Part shown: positions 26,401-38,763 of the stretch, piece by piece
Numbering within the stretch: position 1 is the first letter of the stretch
How the letters are laid out: each line of letters opens with the position of its first letter
Assembly (NCBI GenBank): GCA_037783545.1
Contig: JBBELK010000818.1
Coordinates: 310,001-374,000, forward strand
From: Henricia sp. BOLD:AAB3569
Taxonomy: Eukaryota > Echinodermata > Asteroidea > Spinulosida > Echinasteridae
Direction: 5' to 3'
Length of the DNA stretch: 64,000 nucleotides
The notes under the pieces: model-generated
What the model was told of the DNA's origin: nothing
The model's database searches: none
The model's input: only the letters and a program-made list of their open reading frames with translations
Position numbers and translations under genes: made by a program

Positions 26401-28770
26401 CACACCTCTTTGGGGTACTCCTGAGTTGTGCGCATGCTCAGTCATTCGGACTGTCGTTAACGCACCGCAGTTTGGCTCGGCAATTTGGTCAAAGTGTGGT
26501 CCAAACGTCGGCAAATTTGGAGGTCGAAAAATGTTCCGACGAACTTCAAATTTTGCATGCCCTAAACTCTCTATATTGCGCACTTGTCATAAAAAATTGA
26601 CAGACTTTCGCCGGGAAATGGCAGAGAAATTTCAAAGTTTAGAAAAAACTGGGTTGAGGCTTCCTGACTGCTCTCACGCAAACCGTGGCTGTCTGTACAC
26701 ACCTCTTTGGGGTACTCCTGAGTTGTGCGCATGCTCAGTCATTCGGACTGTCGTTAACGCACCGCAGTTTGGCTCGGCAATTTGGTCAAAGTGTGGTCCA
26801 AACGTCGGCAAATTTGGAGGTCGAAAAATGTTCCGACGAACTTCAAATTTTGCATGCCCTAAACTCTCTATATTGCGCACTTGTCATAAAAAATTGACAG
26901 ACTTTCGCCGGGAAATGGCAGAGAAATTTCAAAGTTTAGAAAAAACTGGGTTGAGGCTTCCTGACTGCTCTCACGCAAACCGTGGCTGTCTGTACACACC
27001 TCTTTGGGGTACTCCTGAGTTGTGCGCATGCTCAGTCATTCGGACTGTCGTTAACGCACCGCAGTTTGGCTCGGCAATTTGGTCAAAGTGTGGTCCAAAC
27101 GTCGGCAAATTTGGAGGTCGAAAAATGTTCCGACGAACTTCAAATTTTGCATGCCCTAAACTCTCTATATTGCGCACTTGTCATAAAAAATTGACAGACT
27201 TTCGCCGGGAAATGGCAGAGAAATTTCAAAGTTTAGAAAAAACTGGGTTGAGGCTTCCTGACTGCTCTCACGCAAACCGTGGCTGTCTGTACACACCTCT
27301 TTGGGGTACTCCTGAGTTGTGCGCATGCTCAGTCATTCGGACTGTCGTTAACGCACCGCAGTTTGGCTCGGCAATTTGGTCAAAGTGTGGTCCAAACGTC
27401 GGCAAATTTGGAGGTCGAAAAATGTTCCGACGAACTTCAAATTTTGCATGCCCTAAACTCTCTATATTGCGCACTTGTCATAAAAAATTGACAGACTTTC
27501 GCCGGGAAATGGCAGAGAAATTTCAAAGTTTAGAAAAAACTGGGTTGAGGCTTCCTGACTGCTCTCACGCAAACCGTGGCTGTCTGTACACACCTCTTTG
27601 GGGTACTCCTGAGTTGTGCGCATGCTCAGTCATTCGGACTGTCGTTAACGCACCGCAGTTTGGCTCGGCAATTTGGTCAAAGTGTGGTCCAAACGTCGGC
27701 AAATTTGGAGGTCGAAAAATGTTCCGACGAACTTCAAATTTTGCATGCCCTAAACTCTCTATATTGCGCACTTGTCATAAAAAATTGACAGACTTTCGCC
27801 GGGAAATGGCAGAGAAATTTCAAAGTTTAGAAAAAACTGGGTTGAGGCTTCCTGACTGCTCTCACGCAAACCGTGGCTGTCTGTACACACCTCTTTGGGG
27901 TACTCCTGAGTTGTGCGCATGCTCAGTCATTCGGACTGTCGTTAACGCACCGCAGTTTGGCTCGGCAATTTGGTCAAAGTGTGGTCCAAACGTCGGCAAA
28001 TTTGGAGGTCGAAAAATGTTCCGACGAACTTCAAATTTTGCATGCCCTAAACTCTCTATATTGCGCACTTGTCATAAAAAATTGACAGACTTTCGCCGGG
28101 AAATGGCAGAGAAATTTCAAAGTTTAGAAAAAACTGGGTTGAGGCTTCCTGACTGCTCTCACGCAAACCGTGGCTGTCTGTACACACCTCTTTGGGGTAC
28201 TCCTGAGTTGTGCGCATGCTCAGTCATTCGGACTGTCGTTAACGCACCGCAGTTTGGCTCGGCAATTTGGTCAAAGTGTGGTCCAAACGTCGGCAAATTT
28301 GGAGGTCGAAAAATGTTCCGACGAACTTCAAATTTTGCATGCCCTAAACTCTCTATATTGCGCACTTGTCATAAAAAATTGACAGACTTTCGCCGGGAAA
28401 TGGCAGAGAAATTTCAAAGTTTAGAAAAAACTGGGTTGAGGCTTCCTGACTGCTCTCACGCAAACCGTGGCTGTCTGTACACACCTCTTTGGGGTACTCC
28501 TGAGTTGTGCGCATGCTCAGTCATTCGGACTGTCGTTAACGCACCGCAGTTTGGCTCGGCAATTTGGTCAAAGTGTGGTCCAAACGTCGGCAAATTTGGA
28601 GGTCGAAAAATGTTCCGACGAACTTCAAATTTTGCATGCCCTAAACTCTCTATATTGCGCACTTGTCATAAAAAATTGACAGACTTTCGCCGGGAAATGG
28701 CAGAGAAATTTCAAAGTTTAGAAAAAACTGGGTTGAGGCTTCCTGACTGCTCTCACGCAAACCGTGGCTG
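20459..28770. repeat. Ultra-homogeneous core of the array
   Basis: About 28 consecutive monomers look identical by eye. The only clear exception is a 2-bp GG insertion near 23243; the stretch ends at a 1-bp G insertion at 28777. This contrasts with the 29-46 kb region, where most monomers carry private changes. Either recent amplification or conversion has homogenised this stretch, or an assembler has filled a collapsed repeat with consensus copies. The sequence alone cannot separate these. Confidence 0.75.
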
Positions 28771-29655
28771 TCTGTAGCACACCTCTTTGGGGTACTCCTG
28801 AGTTGTGCGCATGCTCAGTCATTCGGACTGTCGTTAACGCACCGCAGTTTGGCTCGGCAATTTGGTCAAAGTGTGGTCCAAACGTCGGCAAATTTGGAGG
28901 TCGAAAAATGTTCCGACGAACTTCAAATTTTGCATGCCCTAAACTCTCTATATTGCGCACTTGTCATAAAAAATTGACAGACTTTCGCCGGGAAATGGCA
29001 GAGAAATTTCAAAGTTTAGAAAAAACTGGGTTGAGGCTTCCTGACTGCTCTCACGCAAACCGTGGCTGTCTGTACACACCTCTTTGGGGTACTCCTGAGT
29101 TGTGCGCATGCTCAGTCATTCGGACTGTCGTTAACGCACCGCAGTTTGGCTCGGCAATTTGGTCAAAGTGTGGTCCAAACGTCGGCAAATTTGGAGGTCG
29201 AAAAATGTTCCGACGAACTTCAAATTTTGCATGCCCTAAACTCTCTATATTGCGCACTTGTCATAAAAAATTGACAGACTTTCGCCGGGAAATGGCAGAG
29301 AAATTTCAAAGTTTAGAAAAAACTGGGTTGAGGCTTCCTGACTGCTCTCACGCAAACCGTGGCTGTCTGTACACACCTCTTTGGGGTACTCCTGAGTTGT
29401 GCGCATGCTCAGTCATTCGGACTGTCGTTAACGCACCGCAGTTTGGCTCGGCAATTTGGTCAAAGTGTGGTCCAAACGTCGGCAAATTTGGAGGTCGAAA
29501 AATGTTCCGACGAACTTCAAATTTTGCATGCCCTAAACTCTCTATATTGCGCACTTGTCATAAAAAATTGACAGACTTTCGCCGGGAAATGGCAGAGAAA
29601 TTTCAAAGTTTAGAAAAAACTGGGTTGAGGCTTCCTGACTGCTCTCACGCAAACC

Positions 29656-29910
29656 GTGGCTGTCTGTACACACCTCTTTTGGGTACTCCTGAGTTGTGCG
29701 CATGCTCAGTCATTCGGACTGTCGTTAACGCACCGCAGTTTGGCTCGGCAATTTGGTCAAAGTGTGGTCCAAACGTCGGCAAATTTGGAGGTCGAAAAAT
29801 GTTCCGACGAACTTCAAATTTTGCATGCCCTAAACTCTCTATATTGCGCACTTGTCATAAAAAAATTGACAGACTTTCGCCGGGAAATGGCAGAGAAATT
29901 TCAAAATTTA
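29656..29910. repeat. Variant monomer haplotype shared with 52.4 and 55.1 kb
   Basis: Three linked changes mark this unit: CTCTTTTGGG for CTCTTTGGGG (near 29679), an A7 tract after GTCAT (near 29860) and TCAAAATTTAG for TCAAAGTTTAG (near 29905). The same three occur together in units at about 52441-52675 and 55093-55327, more than 22 kb away. Confidence 0.8.
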
Positions 29911-32900
29911 GAAAAAACTGGGTTGAGGCTTCCTGACTGCTCTCACGCAAACCGTGGCTGTCTGTACACACCTCTTTGGGGTACTCCTGAGTTGTGCGCA
30001 TGCTCAGTCATTCGGTCTGTCGTTAACGCACCGCAGTTTGGCTCGGCAATTTGGTCAAAGTGTGGTCCAAACGTCGGCAAATTTGGAGGTCGAAAAATGT
30101 TCCGACGAACTTCAAATTCTGCATGCCCTAAACTCTCTATATTGCGCACTTGTCATAAAAAATTGACAGACTTTCGCCGGGAAATGGCAGAGAAATTTCA
30201 AAGTTTAGAAAAAACTGGGTTGAGGCTTCCTGACTGCTCTCACGCAAACCGTGGCTGTCTGTACACACCTCTTTGGGGTACTCCTGAGTTGTGCGCATGC
30301 TCAGTCATTCGGACTGTCGTTAACGCACCGCAGTTTGGCTCGGCAATTTGGTCAAAGTGTGGTCCAAACGTCGGCAAATTTGGAGGTCGAAAAATGTTCC
30401 GACGAACTTCAAATTTTGCATGCCCTAAACTCTCTATATTGCGCACTTGTCATAAAAAATTGACAGACTTTCGCCGGGAAATGGCAGAGAAATTTCAAAG
30501 TTTAGAAAAAACTGGGTTGAGGCTTCCTGACTGCTCTCACGCAAACCGTGGCTGTCTGTACACACCTCTTTGGGGGTACTCCTGAGTTGTGCGCATGCTC
30601 AGTCATTCGGACTGTCGTTAACGCACCGCAGTTTGGCTCGGCAATTTGGTCAAAGTGTGGTCCAAACGTCGGCAAATTTGGAGGTCGAAAAATGTTCCGA
30701 CGAACTTCAAATTTTGCATGCCCTAAACTCTCTATATTGCGCACTTGTCATAACAAAATTGACGGACTTTCGCCGGGAAATGGCAGAGAAATTTCAAAAT
30801 TTAGAAAAAACTGGGTTGAGGCTTCCTGACTGCTCTCACGCAAACCGTGGCTGTCTGTACACACCTCTTTGGGGTACTCCTGAGTTGTGCGCATGCTCAG
30901 TCATTCGGACTGTCGTTAACGCACCGCAGTTTGGCTCGGCAATTTGGTCAAAGTGTGGTCCAAACGTCGGCAAATTTGGAGGTCGAAAAATGTTCCGACG
31001 AACTTCAAATTTTGCATGCCCTAAACTCTCTATATTGCGCACTTGTCATACAAAATTGACAGACTTTCGCCGGGAAATGGCAGAGAAATTTCAAAGTTTA
31101 GAAAAAACTGGGCTGAGGCTTCCTGACTGCTCTCACGCAAACCGTGGCTGTCTGTACACACCTCTTTGGGGTACTCCTGAGTTGTGCGCATGCTCAGTCA
31201 TTCGGACTGTCGTTAACGCACCGCAGTTTGGCTCGGCAATTTGGTCAAAGTGTGGTCCAAACGTCGGCAAATTTGGAGGTCGAAAAATGTTCCGACGAAC
31301 TTCAAATTTTGCATGCCCTAAACTCTCTATATTGCGCACTTGTCATAAAAAAATTGACAGACTTTCGCCGGGAAATGGCAGAGAAATTTCAAAGTTTAGA
31401 AAAAACTGGGTTGAGGCTTCCTGACTGCTCTCACGCAAACCGTGGCTGTCTGTACACACCTCTTTGGGGTACTCCTGAGTTGTGCGCATGCTCAGTCATT
31501 CGGACTGTCGTTAACGCACCGCAGTATGGCTCGGCAATTTGGTCAAAGTGTGGTCCAAACGTCGGCAAATTTGGAGGTCGAAAAATGTTCCGACGAACTT
31601 CAAATTTTGCATGCCCTAAACTCTCTATATTGCGCACTTGTCATAAAAAATTGACAGACTTTCGCCGGGAAATGGCAGAGAAATTTCAAAGTTTAGAAAA
31701 AACTGGTTTGAGGCTTCCTGACTGCTCTCACGCAAACCGTGGCTGTCTGTACACACCTCTTTGGGGTACTCCTGAGTTGTGCGCATGCTCAGTCATTCGG
31801 ACTGTCGTTAACGCACCGCAGTTTGGCTCGGCAATTTGGTCAAAGTGTGGTCCAAACGTCGGCAAATTTGGAGGTCGAAAAATGTTCCGACGAACTTCAA
31901 ATTTTGCATGCCCTAAACTCTCTATATTGCGCACTTGTCATAAAAAATTGACAGACTTTCGCCGGGAAATGGCAGAGAAATTTCAAAGTTTAGAAAAAAC
32001 TGGGTTGAGGCTTCCTGACTGCTCTCACGCAAACCGTGGCTGTCTGTACACACCTCTTTGGGGTACTCCTGAGTTGTGCGCATGCTCAGTCATTCGGACT
32101 GTCGTTAACGCACCGCAGTTTGGCTCGGCAATTTGGTCAAAGTGTGGTCCAAACGTCGGCAAATTTGGAGGTCGAAAAATGTTCCGACGAACTTCAAATT
32201 TTGCATGCCCTAAACTCTCTATATTGCGCACTTGTCATAAAAAATTGACAGACTTTCGCCAGGAAATGGCAGAGAAATTTCAAAGTTTAGAAAAAACTGG
32301 GTTGAGGCTTCCTGACTGCTCTCACGCAAACCGTGGCTGTCTGTACACACCTCTTTGGGGTACTCCTGAGTTGTGCGCATGCTCAGTCATTCGGACTGTC
32401 GTTAACGCACCGCAGTTTGGCTCGGCAATTTGGTCAAAGTGTGGTCCAAACGTCGGCAAATTTGGAGGTCGAAAAATGTTCCGACGAACTTCAAATTTTG
32501 CATGCCCTAAACTCTCTATATTGCGCACTTGTCATAAAAAATTGACAGACTTTCGCCGGGAAATGGCAGAGAAATTTCAAAGTTTAGAAAAAACTGGGTT
32601 GAGGCTTCCTGACTGCTCTCACGCAAACCGTGGCTGTCTGTACACACCTCTTTGGGGTACTCCTAAGTTGTGCGCATGCTCAGTCATTCGGACTGTCGTT
32701 AACGCACCGCAGTTTGGCTCGGCAATTTGGTCAAAGTGTGGTCCAAACGTCGGCAAATTTGGAGGTCGAAAAATGTTCCGACGAACTTCAAATTTTGCAT
32801 GCCCTAAACTCTCTATATTGCGCACTTGTCATAAAAAATTGACAGACTTTCGCCGGGAAATGGCAGAGAAATTTCAAAGTTTAGAAAAAACTGGGTTGAG

Positions 32901-33084
32901 GCTTCCTGACTGCTCTCACGCAAACCGTGGCTGTCTGTACACACCTCTTTGGGGGTACTCCTGAGTTGTGCGCATGCTCAGTCATTCGGACTGTCGTTAA
33001 CGCACCGCAGTTTGGCTCGGCAATTTGGTCAAAGTGTGGTCCAAACGTCGGCAAATTTGGAGGTCGAAAAATGTTCCGACGAAC

Positions 33085-35570
33085 TTCAAATTTTGCATGA
33101 CCTAAACTCTCTATATTGCGCACTTGTCATAAAAAATTGACAGACTTTCGCCGGGAAATGGCAGAGAAATTTCAAAGTTTAGAAAAAACTGGGTTGAGGC
33201 TTCCTGACTGCTCTCACGCAAACCGTGGCTGTCTGTACACACCTCTTTGGGGTACTCCTGAGTTGTGCGCATGCTCAGTCATTCGGACTGTCGTTAAGGC
33301 ACCGCAGTTTGGCTCGGCAATTTGGTCAAAGTGTGGTCCAAACGTCGGCAAATTTGGAGGTCGAAAAATGTTCCGACGAACTTCAAATTTTGCATGCCCT
33401 AAACTCTCTATATTGCGCACTTGTCATAAAAAATTGACAGACTTTCGCCGGGAAATGGCAGAGAAATTTCAAAGTTTAGAAAAAACTGGGTTGAGGCTTC
33501 CTGACTGCTCTCACGCAAACTGTGGCTGTCTGTACACACCTCTTTGGGGTACTCCTGAGTTGTGCGCATGCTCAGTCATTCGGACTGTCGTTAACGCACG
33601 GCAGTTTGGCTCGGCAATTTGGTCAAAGTGTGGTCCAAACGTCGGCAAATTTGGAGGTCGAAAAATGTTCCGACGAACTTCAAATTTTGCATGCCCTAAA
33701 CTCTCTATATTGCGCACTTGTCATAAAAAAATTGACAGTCTTTCGCCGGGAAATGGCAGAGAAATTTCAAAGTTTCGAAAAAACTGGGTTGAGGCTTCCT
33801 GACTGCTCTCACGCAAACCGTGGCTGTCTGTACACACCTCTTTGGGGTACTCCTGAGTTGTGCGCATGCTCAGTCATTCGGACTGTCGTTAACGCACCGC
33901 AGTTTGGCTCGGCAATTTGGTCAAAGTGTGGTCCAAACGTCGGCAAATTTGGAGGTCGAAAAATGTTCCGACGAACTTCAAATTTTGCATGACCTAAACT
34001 CTCTATATTGCGCACTTGTCATAAAAAATTGACAGACTTTCGCCGGGAAATGGCAGAGACATTTCAAAGTTTAGAAAAAAACTGGGTTGAGGCTTCCTGA
34101 CTGCTCTCACGCAAACCGTGGCTGTCTGTACACACCTCTTTGGGGGTACTCCTGAGTTGTGCGCATGCTCAGTCATTCGGACTGTCGTTAACGCACCGCA
34201 GTTTGGCTCGGCAATTTGGTCAAAGTGTGGTCCAAACGTCGGCAAATTTGGAGGTCGAAAAATGTTCCGACGAACTTCAAATTTTGCATGACCTAAACTC
34301 TCTATATTGCGCACTTGTCATAAAAAATTGACAGACTTTCGCCGGGAAATGGCAGAGAAATTTCAAAGTTTAGAAAAAACTGGGTTGAGGCTTCCTGACT
34401 GCTCTCACGCAAACCGTGGCTGTCTGTACACACCTCTTTGGGGTACTCCTGAGTTGTGCGCATGCTCAGTCATTCGGACTGTCGTTAACGCACGGCAGTT
34501 TGGCTCGGCAATTTGGTCAAAGTGTGGTCCAAACGTCGGCAAATTTGGAGGTCGAAAAATGTTCCGACGAACTTCAAATTTTGCATGCCCTAAACTCTCT
34601 ATATTGCGCACTTGTCATAAAAAAATTGACAGACTTTCGCCGGGAAATGGCAGAGAAATTTCAAAGTTTCGAAAAAACTGGGTTGAGGCTTCCTGACTGC
34701 TCTCACGCAAACCGTGGCTGTCTGTACACACCTCTTTGGGGTACTCCTGAGTTGTGCGCATGCTCAGTCATTCGGACTGTCGTTAACGCACCGCAGTTTG
34801 GCTCGGCAATTTGGTCAAAGTGTGGTCCAAACGTCGGCAAATTTGGAGGTCGAAAAATGTTCCGACGAACTTTAAATTTTGCATGCCCTAAACTCTCTAT
34901 ATTGCGCACTTGTCATAAAAAATTGACAGACTTTCGCCGGGAAATGGCAGAGAAATTTCAAAGTTTAGAAAAAACTGGGTTGAGGCTTCCTGACTGCTCT
35001 CACGCAAACCGTGGCTGTCTGTACACACCTCTTTGGGGTACTCCTGAGTTGTGCGCATGCTCAGTCATTCGGACTGTCGTTAACGCACCGCAGTTTGGCT
35101 CGGCAATTTGGTCAAAGTGTGGTCCAAACGTCGGCAAATTTGGAGGTCGAAAAATGTTCCGACGAACTTCAAATTTTGCATGCCCTAAACTCTCTATATT
35201 GCGCACTTGTCATAAAAAATTGACAGACTTTCGCCCGGAAATGGCAGAGAAATTTCAAAGTTTAGAAAAAACTGGGTTGAGGCTTCCTGACTGCTCTCAC
35301 GCAAACCGTGGCTGTCTGTACACACCTCTTTGGGGTACTCCTGAGTTGTGCGCATGCTCAGTCATTCGGACTGTCGTTAACGCACGGCAGTTTGGCTCGG
35401 CAATTTGGTCAAAGTGTGGTCCAAACGTCGGCAAATTTGGAGGTCGAAAAATGTTCCGACGAACTTCAAATTTTGCATGCCCTAAACTCTCTATATTGCG
35501 CACTTGTCATAAAAAAATTGACAGACTTTCGCCGGGAAATGGCAGAGAAATTTCAACGTTTTGAAAAAAC
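33085..35570. repeat. Locally duplicated variant monomers in the divergent zone
   Basis: Several monomers share recurrent variants here: GCATGACC for GCATGCCC (near 33098, 33989, 34289), CACGGCAG for CACCGCAG (near 33599, 34492, 35384), G5 for G4 in CTTTGGGGG (near 32952 and 34144) and A7 tracts. Spacing of about 890 bp (three monomers) for the CACGGCAG variant indicates a trimeric local repeat. GCATGACC introduces an in-frame TGA in the longest forward frame. Confidence 0.7.
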
Positions 35571-36200
35571 TGGGTTGAGGCTTCCTGACTGCTCTCACGC
35601 AAACCGTGGCTGTCTGTACACACCTCTTTGGGGTACTCCTGAGTTGTGCGCATGCTCAGTCATTCGGACTGTCGTTAACGCACCGCAGTTTGGCTCGGCA
35701 ATTTGGTCAAAGTGTGGTCCAAACGTCGGCAAATTTGGAGGTCGAAAAATGTTCCGACGAACTTCAAATTTTGCATGCCCTAAACTCTCTATATTGCGCA
35801 CTTGTCATAAAAAATTGACAGACTTTCGCCGGGAAATGGCAGAGAAATTTCAAAGTTTAGAAAAAACTGGGTTGAGGCTTCCTGACTGCTCTCACGCAAA
35901 CCGTGGCTGTCTGTACACACCTCTTTGGGGTACTCCTGAGTTGTGCGCATGCTCAGTCATTCGGACTGTCGTTAACGCACCGCAGTTTGGCTCGGCAATT
36001 TGGTCAAAGTGTGGTCCAAACGTCGGCAAATTTGGAGGTCGAAAAATGTTCCGACGAACTTCAAATTTTGCATGCCCTAAACTCTCTATATTGCGCACTT
36101 GTCATACAAAATTGACAGACTTTCGCCGGGAAATGGCAGAGAAATTTCAAAGTTTAGAAAAAACTGGGTTGAGGCTTCCTGACTGCTCTCACGCAAACCG

Positions 36201-36210
36201 TGGCTGTCTG
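36201..36210. repeat. Left target-site duplication of the SINE-like element
   Basis: TGGCTGTCTG here is repeated directly after the element at 36397-36406. Without the insert plus one copy, the monomer reads through normally. The next base (T) also matches on both sides, so the duplication is 10 or 11 bp. Confidence 0.9.
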
Positions 36211-36396
36211 TGTTGTTGTTGTTGTATATTTTATGGCATCTTCGACAACTAAGGCCCTTTATGCCATCAACTATACGGTTTTAGCTTTAACTATACTATA
36301 TTATCAACTTGAGATGACGAAGAAGGAGTTGCAGTTTTAGAAGTGGGAGGAAAAACCCCCAGATAAATACCCCAGGGGAAAACCCACGCGGTCAAA
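36211..36396 (-). mobile_element. 186-bp SINE-like insertion, copy 1
   Basis: This is a non-satellite block inserted in a monomer and flanked by a 10-11 bp direct duplication. Read on the minus strand it ends in a (CAA)n microsatellite, which looks like a retroposon 3' tail; I chose the minus orientation for that reason, with moderate certainty. On the plus strand the other end contains GTGGGAGGAAA, a short spacer, then CCCAGGGGAAAACCCACGCGG. From general knowledge this resembles the GTGGGAGGAAAC...AAACCCACGC block seen in many animal SINEs and LINE tails; I could not check it against a library. A 7-bp inverted repeat ATGGCAT/ATGCCAT lies near the microsatellite end (around 36232-36266). There is no coding capacity. 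It could alternatively be a MITE with a 10-bp duplication. Confidence 0.7.
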
Positions 36397-37000
36397 TGGC
36401 TGTCTGTACACACCTCTTTGGGGTACTCCTGAGTTGTGCGCATGCTCAGTCATTCGGACTGTCGTTAACGCACCGCAGTTTGGCTCGGCAATTTGGTCAA
36501 AGTGTGGTCCAAACGTCGGCAAATTTGGAGGTCGAAAAATGTTCCGACGAACTTCAAATTGTGCATGCCCTAAACTCTCTATATTGCGCACTTGTCATAC
36601 AAAATTGACAGACTTTCGCCGGGAAATGGCAGATAAATTTCAAAGTTTAGAAAAAACTGGGTTGAGGCTTCCTGACTGCTCTCACGCAAACCGTGGCTGT
36701 CTGTACACACCTCTTTGGGGTACTCCTGAGTTGTGCGCATGCTCAGTCATTCGGACTGTCGTTAACGCACCGCAGTTTGGCTCGGCAATTTGGTCAAAGT
36801 GTGGTCCAAACGTCGGCAAATTTGGAGGTCGAAAAATGTTCCGACGAACTTCAAATTTTGCATGACCTAAACTCTCTATATTGCGCACTTGTCATAAAAA
36901 ATTGACAGACTTTCGCCGGGAAATGGCAGAGAAATTTCAAAGTTTAGAAAAAACTGGGTTGAGGCTTCCTGACTGCTCTCACGCAAACCGTGGCTGTCTG
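36397..37000. repeat. Satellite between the two SINE-like copies (two monomers)
   Basis: The satellite resumes in register at the right target duplication (36397-36406). It runs for two monomers, one with the AATTGTGC variant (near 36559) and one with GCATGACC (near 36863). The same variant pair follows the second element copy, and recurs at about 38241/38545 and 39859/40163. Confidence 0.9.
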
Positions 37001-37186
37001 TGTTGTTGTTGTTGTATATTTTATGGCATCTTCGACAACTAAGGCCCTTTATGCCATCAACTATACGGTTTTAGCTTTAACTATACTATATTATCAACTT
37101 GAGATGACGAAGAAGGAGTTGCAGTTTTAGAAGTGGGAGGAAAAACCCCCAGATAAATACCCCAGGGGAAAACCCACGCGGTCAAA
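37001..37186 (-). mobile_element. 186-bp SINE-like insertion, copy 2 (by duplication)
   Basis: This copy is base-for-base the same as 36211-36396 by eye, at the same monomer position and with the same flanking TGGCTGTCTG repeats (36991-37000 and 37187-37196). Two independent insertions at the same base with the same duplication are implausible. It arose by duplication of a 790-bp block (element, target duplication and two monomers). Confidence 0.85.
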
Positions 37187-38763
37187 TGGCTGTCTGTACA
37201 CACCTCTTTGGGGTACTCCTGAGTTGTGCGCATGCTCAGTCATTCGGACTGTCGTTAACGCACCGCAGTTTGGCTCGGCAATTTGGTCAAAGTGTGGTCC
37301 AAACGTCGGCAAATTTGGAGGTCGAAAAATGTTCCGACGAACTTCAAATTGTGCATGCCCTAAACTCTCTATATTGCGCACTTGTCATAAAAAATTGACA
37401 GACTTTCGCCGGGAAATGGCAGAGAAATTTCAAAGTTTAGAAAAAACTGGGTTGAGGCTTCCTGACTGCTCTCACGCAAACCGTGGCTGTCTGTACACAC
37501 CTCTTTGGGGTACTCCTGAGTTGTGCGCATGCTCAGTCATTCGGACTGTCGTTAACGCACCGCAGTTTGGCTCGGCAATTTGGTCAAAGTGTGGTCCAAA
37601 CGTCGGCAAATTTGGAGGTCGAAAAATGTTCCGACGAACTTCAAATTTTGCATGACCTAAACTCTCTATATTGCGCACTTGTCATAAAAAATTGACAGAC
37701 TTTCGCCGGGAAATGGCAGAGAAATTTCAAAGTTTAGAAAAAACTGGGTTGAGGCTTCCTGACTGCTCTCACGCAAACCGTGGCTGTCTGTACACACCTC
37801 TTTGGGGTACTCCTGAGTTGTGCGCATGCTCAGTCATTCGGACTGTCGTTAACGCACCGCAGTTTGGCTCGGCAATTTGGTCAAAGTGTGGTCCAAACGT
37901 CGGCAAATTTGGAGGTCGAAAAATGTTCCGACGAACTTCAAATTTTGCATGCCCTAAACTCTCTATATTGCGCACTTGTCATAAAAAATTGACAGACTTT
38001 CGCAGGGAAATGGCAGAGAAATTTCAAAGTTTAGAAAAAACTGGGTTGAGGCTTCCTGACTGCTCTCACGCAAACCGTGGCTGTCTGTACACACCTCTTT
38101 GGGGTACTCCTGAGTTGTGCGCATGCTCAGTCATTCGGACTGTCGTTAACGCACCGCAGTTTGGCTCGGCAATTTGGTCAAAGTGTGGTCCAAACGTCGG
38201 AAAATTTGGAGGTCGAAAAATGTTCCGACGAACTTCAAATTGTGCATGCCCTAAACTCTCTATATTGCGCACTTGTCATACAAAATTGACAGACTTTCGC
38301 CGGGAAATGGCAGAGAAATTTCAAAGTTTAGAAAAAACTGGGTTGAGGCTTCCTGACTGCTCTCACGCAAACCGTGGCTGTCTGTACACACCTCTTTGGG
38401 GTACTCCTGAGTTGTGCGCATGCTCAGTCATTCGGACTGTCGTTAACGCACCGCAGTTTGGCTCGGCAATTTGGTCAAAGTGTGGTCCAAACGTCGGCAA
38501 ATTTGGAGGTCGAAAAATGTTCCGACGAACTTCAAATTTTGCATGACCTAAACTCTCTATATTGCGCACTTGTCATAAAAAATTGACAGACTTTCGCCGG
38601 GAAATGGCAGAGAAATTTCAAAGTTTAGAAAAAACTGGGTTGAGGCTTCCTGACTGCTCTCACGCAAACCGTGGCTGTCTGTACACACCTCTTTGGGGTA
38701 CTCCTGAGTTGTGCGCATGCTCAGTCATTCGGACTGTCGTTAACGCACCGCAGTTTGGCTCGG
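37187..38763. repeat. 297-bp satellite array, segment before the 727-bp insert
   Basis: About five monomers run on from the second SINE-like element. The unit around 38001-38550 carries the ordered variants CGCAGGG (38001), AATTGTGC (38241) and GCATGACC (38545). The array stops inside a monomer after CTCGG at 38763. The remainder of that monomer is found after the insert at 39491. Confidence 0.92.

Larger units (their letters stand above)
49..36210. repeat. 297-bp satellite array, first segment
   Basis: Head-to-tail monomers of 297 bp are all in one orientation. Most are identical to one another or differ at one to three positions. The register slips at a few indels: -1 near 5507, -2 near 10826, +1 near 12971, 13867, 14566, -1 near 18832, -5 near 19106, +1 near 20402, +2 near 23243, +1 at 28777, and several +1 changes between 29.8 and 35.6 kb. 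Many of the +1 changes lengthen the A6 tract or a G4 run. No transposase, reverse transcriptase, tRNA-like or rRNA-like sequence is visible inside the monomer. Long open frames run through the array only because 297 is divisible by three. Such extreme identity is typical of satellite DNA homogenised by unequal exchange or gene conversion. Confidence 0.97.
36211..37790. repeat. Tandem 790-bp block: SINE-like element plus two monomers, two copies
   Basis: The offset between the element copies is 790 bp, equal to 186 + 10 + 2 x 297. The satellite parts share the variants AATTGTGC and GCATGACC. They differ at the A-tract (GTCATACAAAA against GTCATAAAAAA) and at CAGATAAA against CAGAGAAA, so the duplication is not brand new or has been partly converted. 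Confidence 0.85.
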
